Positions 1-4,947 of a stretch of DNA of 6,406 bases are shown in pieces. The number at the start of each line of letters is the position of its first letter. The stretch's first letter is position 1. The translations under genes were made by a program, and so were the position numbers. The notes beneath the pieces are model-generated. The model was not told where the DNA came from and did no database searches. It saw only the letters and a program-made list of their open reading frames with translations. Source of the DNA: Hyella sp964606015 (GTDB lineage: Bacteria; Cyanobacteriota; Cyanobacteriia; Cyanobacteriales; Xenococcaceae); assembly GCA_964606015.1 (NCBI GenBank), contig CAZSEZ010000225.1, forward strand, positions 1 through 6,406, read 5' to 3'.

Positions 1-399
1 GTACTCCTTGATGTAGGGCATAACCGTGCTGTCTGCCCCCAAAGCAGAAAATAATGGCTCGATAGTCAGCAAACCAATACCAGCTAAAACCACTACTGCA
101 ACCACACCTAAGGTCAAACTATTAGTGGTAAAACGCTGCACCCTAGAGCGATCGCCTTCTCCAATTGCTCTAGCAATAATCGATGATGCCCCGATACCCA
201 ACCCCAAAGCTAAATTCCCCAGGGTCAACACAACGGGAAAAGTAAAACTCATGGCTGCCAAGCGGTCTGTACCGAGTCGCCCAACAAAGTAGGTATCTGC
301 CAAATTGAAAGCCACAATAGCCGCAATTCCGCCAATCATTGGAAGAGTCAGCTTGATTAGTTGAGACGAGATCGCGCCTTCGGTCAGATTTTTCCGCAT
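1..399 (-). CDS. MATE-family efflux transporter (multidrug/Na+ antiporter), N-terminal part
   Basis: This is the N-terminal 133 residues of a multi-helix inner-membrane antiporter of the MATE family, whose members export cationic drugs or toxic metabolites in exchange for Na+ or H+. The frame is open from the ATG at 397..399 to the window edge, so the C-terminal two thirds or more lie outside. Visible family features are an N-terminal amphipathic stretch (LTEGAISSQLIKLTLPM), helix 1 at about residues 17-34, then the hallmark DTYFVGRLGTDRLAA (35-49), helix 2 at about 50-75, a short cytoplasmic loop (ARAIGEGDRSRVQ, 76-88) and helix 3 at about 94-114. An in-frame TAA lies 12 bases upstream of the start, so this ATG is the first possible one; no good Shine-Dalgarno is visible. 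A terminator lies between it and pdhB, so it probably has its own promoter. The family is clear; the substrate cannot be read from this part. Confidence 0.9.
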   Translation of the reverse strand, partial: MRKNLTEGAISSQLIKLTLPMIGGIAAIVAFNLADTYFVGRLGTDRLAAMSFTFPVVLTLGNLALGLGIGASSIIARAIGEGDRSRVQRFTTNSLTLGVVAVVVLAGIGLLTIEPLFSALGADSTVMPYIKEY

Positions 400-514
400 T
401 GGCAGTATTTAATAAATATTGGAGTTTAAAGCGTATTAAACAAAGCTAAAAAATAAGGGCTTGGCACAATAGCCAAACCCCAAACTTTACCCTAGCAGGA
501 TTTTTGGTTGCATT
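400..514. other. Intergenic gap between pdhB and the MATE gene
   Basis: This gap of 115 bases holds the pdhB terminator and must hold any separate promoter for the leftward MATE gene. The stretch between the terminator and the MATE start is AT-rich, with several poor -10-like hexamers on the minus strand (TAATAC near 430-437, TAAATA near 406-412). No pair has a good -35 at correct spacing, so I do not call a promoter. Confidence 0.5.
447..480 (-). terminator. Rho-independent terminator of pdhB
   Basis: Read on the minus strand, the arms are GGGTTTGGC (480..472) and GCCAAGCCC (465..457) around a 6-base loop. They form a 9-bp stem whose only non-Watson-Crick pair is a U-G wobble. The stem is followed at once by TTATTTTTTAG, the U-rich tail. 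It begins 34 bases after the pdhB stop codon. In the plus direction the wobble becomes a C-A mismatch and no T-run follows, so the element is directional and fits leftward transcription of pdhB. Confidence 0.82.
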
Positions 515-1498
515 CTAAATTTTGCCATCAACCATTTTTTGTACGGCTTCGATAATTTGCTTAGGCTGAATAATGGTCATGGATTCCAAGACCCCATTGT
601 AAGGAGTAGGAATATCTTGGGAAGACATTCTAAGCACAGGTGCATCAAGCTCATCAAATAGGTCGTCATTGATCAAAGCTACCAATTCAGCACCAATCCC
701 ACCAGTTTTCATACACTCTTCGACGATGATCACGCGGTGAGTTTTCTTAACTGATTTGGCGATCGCTTCCATGTCAAAAGGCTTGAGGGAGATTAAATCA
801 ATAATCTCTGGGTCGTAACCTTGATCAACTAAGGTTTTGGCTGCTTGAGTACAGTGGTGACGCATTCTGGAGTAGGTCAAGATAGTAACGTCTTTACCTT
901 CGCGTACCATTTCTGCCTTATCCAAAGGAACTATATAGTCTTCTTCGGGAAGGTCTTCTTTGAGGTTGTAGAGTAAAACATGTTCAAAGAACAGTACTGG
1001 GTTTTCGTCACGAATTGCTGCTTTAAGCAAACCTTTGGCGTTGTAAGCTGTAGAGCAAGCGACAATTTTGAGACCTGGGACAGCATGGAAATAAGCTTCT
1101 AGTCTTTGGGAGTGCTCTGCACCGAGCTGTCTACCGACACCACCAGGGCCACGAATTACCATCGGGATTTTAAAGTTTCCGCCAGAGGTATAGCGCAGCA
1201 TACCTGCATTGTTAGAAATTTGGTTAAATGCCAAGAGCAAAAAACCCATATTCATCCCTTCAATGATAGGACGCAGACCAGTCATGGCAGCTCCGACAGC
1301 TAGACCACAAAAGCTATTTTCGGCAATGGGAGTGTCCAAAACGCGGAACTCACCGTACTTTTCGTGCAAGCCCTTGGTAACTTTATAAGAACCACCATAC
1401 TCACCTACGTCTTCTCCCAAGACAAAAACGGTGTTATCTCTTGCCATTTCCTCGTCTGTGGCTTCCCGCAGAGCGTTGAACATTAATGTTTCTGCCAT
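515..1498 (-). CDS. pdhB: Pyruvate dehydrogenase E1 component, beta subunit
   Basis: This is the beta subunit of the thiamine-diphosphate-dependent E1 enzyme. With the alpha subunit it decarboxylates pyruvate and passes the acetyl group to the E2 lipoyl domain, giving acetyl-CoA; it acts in the cytoplasm. The protein has 327 residues, the usual length for the alpha2-beta2 type found in cyanobacteria and plastids. Visible motifs are VFVLGEDVGEYGGSYKVTKG (24-43) and DTPIAE (55-60), whose E60 aligns with human E1-beta Glu59 that contacts the ThDP aminopyrimidine. GAEHSQRLE follows, with H129 aligning with human His128, then the C-terminal transketolase domain (about 200-320) with IIDLISLKPFD and VEECMKTGGIGAEL. 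The ATG at 1496..1498 matches the family start; a weak GGATAAG lies 6-12 bases upstream. A terminator follows. The genes for E1-alpha, E2 and E3 are not adjacent, which is common in cyanobacteria. No disruption is seen. Confidence 0.97.
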   Translation of the reverse strand: MAETLMFNALREATDEEMARDNTVFVLGEDVGEYGGSYKVTKGLHEKYGEFRVLDTPIAENSFCGLAVGAAMTGLRPIIEGMNMGFLLLAFNQISNNAGMLRYTSGGNFKIPMVIRGPGGVGRQLGAEHSQRLEAYFHAVPGLKIVACSTAYNAKGLLKAAIRDENPVLFFEHVLLYNLKEDLPEEDYIVPLDKAEMVREGKDVTILTYSRMRHHCTQAAKTLVDQGYDPEIIDLISLKPFDMEAIAKSVKKTHRVIIVEECMKTGGIGAELVALINDDLFDELDAPVLRMSSQDIPTPYNGVLESMTIIQPKQIIEAVQKMVDGKI

Positions 1499-1602
1499 AA
1501 TTACTTATCCATAACTGCCAGTAGATAATCCTATCATTCGCTGCTACCACATTTGGAGTCGCATCAACGATTTCCATAGCTTAACGCAAGATTGTTTTTA
1601 GA
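1499..1602. other. Gap between ydcF-like gene and pdhB
   Basis: This gap has 104 bases. On the minus strand there is no stem with a T-run behind the ydcF-like gene and no -35/-10 pair of normal spacing before pdhB; the best -10-like words, TAGGAT and TTATCT near 1522-1534, lack a -35. Co-transcription of pdhB from the ydcF-like promoter is therefore possible but not shown. Confidence 0.4.
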
Positions 1603-2394
1603 CTAAATCCAACCTCTTAAACGGTAAATAACAGTCCCAATATATTCTTTGATTGCTTTATTGGTGTAGTAGAGGCTACGAGAAGTAGGGAAATAACTCA
1701 GGACTTTTGATTCGGGGCTAAAGTCATGACGAGCTAAATTAACTTCACTAGTAATGAAGTCTGTCGGTGCAGGAATAGCCTCGATCCCTTGACGAGCAAA
1801 GATTTTTAGCGATCGCGGAGTATGAAAAGCAGAGGTTACAAGCAAGACTTTATTGATGCCATTAGCTTCGAGAATTGGCTTAGTAAATAGAGCATTTTCG
1901 TGAGTATTACGAGAATCACCCTCTTTGAGGATGGCTTCAGCGGGGACCCCTGCTAGCTCCAGAAGTGTTGCCATATCTGTTGCCTCTGATTCACTTTTGC
2001 CATACCAGTCAATTCTGCCTCCTGAGAGGACAACTTTTGGTGCTTTACCTTCTTTGTAGAGTTGAGCAGCATAAAGCACGCGATCGCCATGTTCGTTGAT
2101 ATCGGGCATCACTCGCGGAGGCGAGATCCCTTCGGTTGAACCACCTAAAACTACGATGGCATCTGCTGTGGGGAGATTAGTTGTATCGATATTTTGCCAC
2201 TCTAGGGATTTCATAATGGCATCAGAGAGGCGGGGGTTTCCTGCCACAACCAGTAGAGCAAATGCCAGCAAAATTGGGATAGTTGCCGATCGCGATCGCC
2301 TCAGCGCCATAAAAAAGGCTATTACTAGTAGTAAACAAGACAAACCCAAAGGATAGACAAATAGAGGCAGTAGCTTGGATAAGAAAAGAAACAC
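1603..2394 (-). CDS. YdcF/DUF218 family membrane-anchored protein (ElyC/SanA-like)
   Basis: This is a 263-residue protein with two N-terminal transmembrane helices (about 8-30 and 37-53) and then a DUF218 domain (about 77-235). The domain shows the family motifs in order: AIVVLGGS (79-86), VVLSGG (121-126), SESEA (134-138), GDSRNTHENA (159-168) and VTSAFHTPRS (186-195). Characterised relatives include E. coli ElyC and SanA, which affect envelope integrity, and YdcF, reported to bind S-adenosylmethionine. The biochemical role of the family is not settled, so I assign none; an envelope function is an inference from the membrane anchor. The start is GTG (2392..2394): an in-frame TAG lies four codons upstream, and an AGAG-type Shine-Dalgarno sits at 2402..2405, 7 bases before it. 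A consensus TATAAT is placed for a leader of about 25 bases. The gene looks intact. Confidence 0.88.
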   Translation of the reverse strand: MFLFLSKLLPLFVYPLGLSCLLLVIAFFMALRRSRSATIPILLAFALLVVAGNPRLSDAIMKSLEWQNIDTTNLPTADAIVVLGGSTEGISPPRVMPDINEHGDRVLYAAQLYKEGKAPKVVLSGGRIDWYGKSESEATDMATLLELAGVPAEAILKEGDSRNTHENALFTKPILEANGINKVLLVTSAFHTPRSLKIFARQGIEAIPAPTDFITSEVNLARHDFSPESKVLSYFPTSRSLYYTNKAIKEYIGTVIYRLRGWI

Positions 2395-2425
2395 GATTTT
2401 TCTCTACTCTGTTCAGAACCTTCTG

Positions 2426-2431
2426 ATTATA
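2426..2431 (-). promoter_or_regulatory. Probable -10 box of the ydcF-like gene
   Basis: On the minus strand this is a perfect TATAAT, 31 bases before the GTG start. Transcription starting about 7 bases downstream would give a leader of about 25 bases carrying the AGAG ribosome-binding site. No TTGACA-like -35 is present at 16-18 bases (the hexamer there is AAAAGA) and there is no TG extension, so the promoter may depend on an activator. An odd palindrome, CCAAAT-C-ATTTGG at 2465..2477, is centred about 52 bases upstream of the inferred start and could be a binding site; that part is speculative. Confidence 0.5.
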
Positions 2432-2634
2432 GCGATCGGAATGCGTAATCTTTTTGAGTAACTACCAAATCATTTGGGGATTAATCTTTAGTGAGAGTAC
2501 GAAGTTTACAGAGATACTCATTTAAGATGTCAAAGATGATCGTCGGATATCAACAAGAAACAAACCTCCCAAAAATTCATCTAAAACATCCTATTCATAA
2601 ACTATGTAATAGGAAATCTGTTATCTAATTTCCA

Positions 2635-2822
2635 TTAGCCCACTGCTATAAAATGTTGGGCCATTTTGCCTAACTGAGGAGATAAAACAGCTTTTAACTC
2701 ACCTAAGGTCAAAATATTAATTAGCCCAGATCCAATTTCAATATTCTTTTTGAAAGAAAAAATAAATTAATCACCGAAACATCGTAGAATACGGCTGCAT
2801 TGACTATTGCAGCAAGAAAAAC
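2635..2822 (-). pseudogene. Possible decayed 3' end of an unknown gene
   Basis: Two minus-strand open frames overlap here. The first, 2822..2724, has 33 codons and begins VFLAAIVNAAVFYDVSVIN; the second, 2766..2638, has 43 codons and ends LGELKAVLSPQLGKMAQHF-IAVG before a TAA at 2635..2637. They overlap across the homopolymer-rich stretch TTTATTTTTTCTTTCAAAAAG. A single slip there would join them into one continuous protein-like sequence of about 60 residues. Neither frame has a start codon with a Shine-Dalgarno. I do not recognise the sequence. Open frames this short arise by chance in AT-rich DNA, so this is a weak call based mainly on how protein-like the joined sequence reads. Confidence 0.2.
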
Positions 2823-2832
2823 TCAACCGAGT

Positions 2833-4782
2833 CTAGTTTATTTCTTCATTTTTTTTCTTGAATTGATCCTGGATTATGGTTTTGTTTGGTTCATAATCAG
2901 GATCTCGCATTTTTCGTAGCTGTTGTATTTTTCGATAGTCCCAATCAGCCTCTGCACGATTACTTAACTGGTTGTGAATGTTGTATCTCTGTTCAAAAGC
3001 TGGCAGATAAAAACGACCTTTTGCAATTACTTTATTTATATCTTTAAGAGCCGCTTCATATTTTCTATTTCGATAATTAATTCGAGATCGATAAAAAAAC
3101 CAATCAAGCTGACGTCTATTTAACTTAAGAGCATGGTTGATATCTTCATATGCCGCTGTATAGTTTCCTAGATCCATATGCACCAAACTACGATCAGCAT
3201 AGTAAGAGTCTTTAAACTTATAAAGTTTAATTGCCTCACCAAAACTATCGATTGCCCGTTGATAATCATTAAGGTTGTGATGAACTAGACCTTGTAAATG
3301 ATAGGCTTTTGCCAGTCTATTTTTTTTCTCAAAATCATCAGGATATTTTTCAATTAGTCGATTGACTATTTTTAGTGCATCACCAAAAGAATTGTCCTCA
3401 TATTTTAGCCAAGCAGCAGAATGCATCTTAATAACGTAGTTCAACTTATCCTCTTCGGAGGCAAAATTGTCTTCTGCATAGTCGATAGCACTTCCTTGAG
3501 CTGTCTCTACATTATTTTTATTTAGTTCTAGGTTTACTGAGTCTTGATTTGAATTTTCAGTCTCCAGAGTAGCTGTTGCCAACTCAACAGTCTCACTAGA
3601 AGTACTATTACTAAAACTATTAATAACTGACCTAAATACTGGCCTGACTACCCCAATAAATATTAGTGCAGATAAAAAGGCTTCAAGAGCTACTGAGGAT
3701 TTTTTCTTAGATTTTGAATTGGATTTTGATTTCGGTTGTGATAGATTTTCAGCACTCTCTGACTCATCAGAAGATTGGCTACTTTCTAAATGAGCTTGGT
3801 TGGCAGTTTTGCACTTTTGGCTAGCTTGTTCTCTAATTTCTGCTTGATTAGCTTTTTCGACCTCCTCTTGATAAGCCAAGATTCCAGATATTTTGGTCAT
3901 TGTCGTTTCACAATCGCAACAGTAACGACTCATCCAAATAGCAAACTTCCGCTTAGGATCACCATCTAAAGCCAGAATTTCTGTCCACCAGGCTTTAACT
4001 GGTGGCTCCAATTCCTCGATCTCTGGTGATTGGTCTTGTTTGAGATAAGCTTCCAATAAAGGTAGCTGCGATCGCTTTATTAAAGCTGAAAATTCATCAA
4101 AAGTAGTAATTAACTCAGCAAGATTAGCTGAAGGACTAACAAGTTCAGCTTCTAGGAGGCGTCGGTTGCGGATAAAACAATACTGACTAAAATCACCAAT
4201 TGCTGCTTCTGGATTCTCTTCTGGGGAAATAGGTGATTCTGGAAATTTTTCCTCTTCCTCTTGATCAGGTTTACTAGCTTCTGAATCTTGAATAGTTTCT
4301 TCAGAACTATCTAATAGAGTCTGCTCTTGGTTGCCTGGCTCTACAGCGATAGATTCAGAATTAGCAACAACTTCCTCTGATGTTTCTGACTCCTCTAGAG
4401 ACTCCACCTCAGCATTAGCAAAAGAGTTAACTTCTGGTTTTTGCTCTAGGCCTAAAGTTAAAGTTTGGTTATCTTCAACAATTCCAGCTATTTCACTGGT
4501 GATTGATTCTAAATCTGCTGCTACCAACTCAAGAGATGTATGCCAATCTGGTTCGACCTCCCCAAAAATACGACTATAAAGCTCGATCAGGGTAAAGTCA
4601 CAATCTGTTAAACCAGTAACAGCATCCTGAATTTTTGCAGTCAGCCAATCATAGTCTAAATCTGCCTCGCGACCGCGATTGATGTATAGATAAAGAGTTT
4701 GCTCTTGGGTTATTACCTGTAAATTGAGACTATCTGAGTCGATTTTTTCTGCAATTGCACCAAGTATTTGTTCTTCGATCAT
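2833..4782 (-). CDS. Membrane-anchored TPR-repeat protein with two extra N-terminal domains
   Basis: This 649-residue protein of unknown function has a clear modular layout. Residues 1 to about 110 form a compact domain with YLYINRGREADLDYDWLT (31-48) and LYSRIFGEVEPDWHTSLEL (68-86). From memory, modules with this INR...LDYD / GEVEPDW pattern recur at the N-termini of cyanobacterial proteins; I cannot verify that here. Next come an acidic Glu/Ser linker (about 115-195), a second domain (about 196-315) with CCxC at 288-291, and a Lys/Ser tract (351-361). One hydrophobic segment (about 364-383) follows, then a Ser/Asn/Thr linker, and four or five TPR units (about 456-485, 491-524, 526-558, 560-592, 593-624). 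TPRs bind partner proteins, so a scaffold or assembly role at a membrane is likely but inferred. Topology is uncertain because Lys precedes and Arg follows the helix. The ATG has a GAGAG just upstream. No catalytic motif is seen. Confidence 0.85.
   Translation of the reverse strand: MIEEQILGAIAEKIDSDSLNLQVITQEQTLYLYINRGREADLDYDWLTAKIQDAVTGLTDCDFTLIELYSRIFGEVEPDWHTSLELVAADLESITSEIAGIVEDNQTLTLGLEQKPEVNSFANAEVESLEESETSEEVVANSESIAVEPGNQEQTLLDSSEETIQDSEASKPDQEEEEKFPESPISPEENPEAAIGDFSQYCFIRNRRLLEAELVSPSANLAELITTFDEFSALIKRSQLPLLEAYLKQDQSPEIEELEPPVKAWWTEILALDGDPKRKFAIWMSRYCCDCETTMTKISGILAYQEEVEKANQAEIREQASQKCKTANQAHLESSQSSDESESAENLSQPKSKSNSKSKKKSSVALEAFLSALIFIGVVRPVFRSVINSFSNSTSSETVELATATLETENSNQDSVNLELNKNNVETAQGSAIDYAEDNFASEEDKLNYVIKMHSAAWLKYEDNSFGDALKIVNRLIEKYPDDFEKKNRLAKAYHLQGLVHHNLNDYQRAIDSFGEAIKLYKFKDSYYADRSLVHMDLGNYTAAYEDINHALKLNRRQLDWFFYRSRINYRNRKYEAALKDINKVIAKGRFYLPAFEQRYNIHNQLSNRAEADWDYRKIQQLRKMRDPDYEPNKTIIQDQFKKKNEEIN
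3625..3693 (-). other. Single transmembrane segment of the TPR protein
   Basis: These bases encode residues 364-386. The hydrophobic core is ALEAFLSALIFIGVV, bounded by the Lys/Ser tract on its N-terminal side and by RPVFR on its C-terminal side. It separates the acidic N-terminal half from the TPR half, so the two halves probably sit on opposite sides of a membrane. The core is short, and an amphipathic or peripheral association cannot be excluded. Confidence 0.6.
3700..3732 (-). repeat. GATTTT-like simple repeat coding for a Lys/Ser tract
   Basis: On the plus strand the stretch reads as degenerate GATTTT units. On the minus strand it encodes alternating Lys and Ser/Asn (residues 351-361, KSKSNSKSKKK) directly before the membrane segment. 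Such slippage-prone tracts can change length between strains. Here it supplies the positive charge next to the helix. Confidence 0.6.
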
Positions 4783-4947
4783 TTAGCTCTCAAATAACCT
4801 TCAGATTTAGTTTTCCCTTTATTTTGTAAAAGGCGATCGCGTAAATTTACGAAGATCTTAAAATCCTATAAAAAGAAAGCAACAAGCAGTAGCCAGAGCT
4901 TGCAAGTGCGATAAAGTCAAAAGTAAAGACTATAACAAACGCACTAT
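4783..4947. promoter_or_regulatory. Divergent promoter region of the TPR gene and mutS
   Basis: These 165 bases separate two divergent genes and must hold both promoters. For the leftward TPR gene the best candidate on the minus strand is TTGCTT (4882..4877), a 16-base spacer, then TAAGAT (4860..4855), giving a leader of about 65 bases. For mutS the best is TTTACG (4846..4851), a 15-base spacer, then TATAAA (4867..4872), giving a leader of about 70 bases. The two candidates overlap, so polymerase binding could be mutually exclusive. A TATAAC at 4931..4936 could instead give a nearly leaderless mutS message. One GCGATCGC lies at 4833..4840. None of these is more than a consensus-based guess. 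Confidence 0.35.

Larger units (their letters stand above)
2395..2832. other. Long AT-rich intergenic region without a convincing gene
   Basis: This 438-base gap lies between two leftward genes. Its left end holds the TATAAT box of the ydcF-like gene. I see no intact gene, no tRNA-like fold and no direct-repeat array. Small inverted repeats are CCAAAT-C-ATTTGG (2465..2477), AAAATG/CATTTT (2650..2667), TAAAA/TTTTA (2683..2696) and GCTGCA/TGCAGC (2794..2813). The last lies 20 bases behind the TPR gene stop on the minus strand but has no T-run after it, so it is at most a weak terminator. The right half carries the two overlapping minus-strand open frames described as a possible remnant. A plus-strand frame at 2491..2628 (GTG start, 45 residues, no Shine-Dalgarno) is not convincing. 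Confidence 0.5.

Noticed and set aside
26..292. Plus-strand open frame of 88 codons
   Set aside because: It lies antisense to the MATE gene, whose reading frame encodes recognisable family motifs; this translation is low-complexity (Lys/Pro/Thr) and unlike any family.
1106..1303. Plus-strand open frame of 65 codons
   Set aside because: It is antisense to the well-conserved middle of pdhB and has no plausible ribosome-binding site or family resemblance.
2096..2356. Plus-strand open frame of 86 codons
   Set aside because: It is antisense to the ydcF-like gene; the minus-strand frame has the DUF218 motifs.
2491..2628. Plus-strand frame of 45 residues starting at GTG (or ATG at 2527)
   Set aside because: There is no Shine-Dalgarno, no recognisable sequence and no promoter; this length is expected by chance in AT-rich DNA.
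2676..2681. GAGGAG on the plus strand as a ribosome-binding site
   Set aside because: No ATG, GTG or TTG with an open frame follows at a usable distance.
2794..2813. GCTGCA/TGCAGC hairpin as terminator of the TPR gene
   Set aside because: The stem is only 6 bp with an 8-base loop, and on the minus strand it is followed by CGTATTC rather than a T-run.
4331..4579. Plus-strand open frame of 82 codons
   Set aside because: It is antisense to the acidic linker and N-terminal domain of the TPR protein; its Ser/Thr-rich translation is what the complement of Glu/Ser codons gives.
515..4782. The leftward genes as one functional operon or defence island
   Set aside because: A terminator and a 438-base gap break the series, and the products have unrelated roles; no nuclease, transposase, toxin or reverse transcriptase motif is present.
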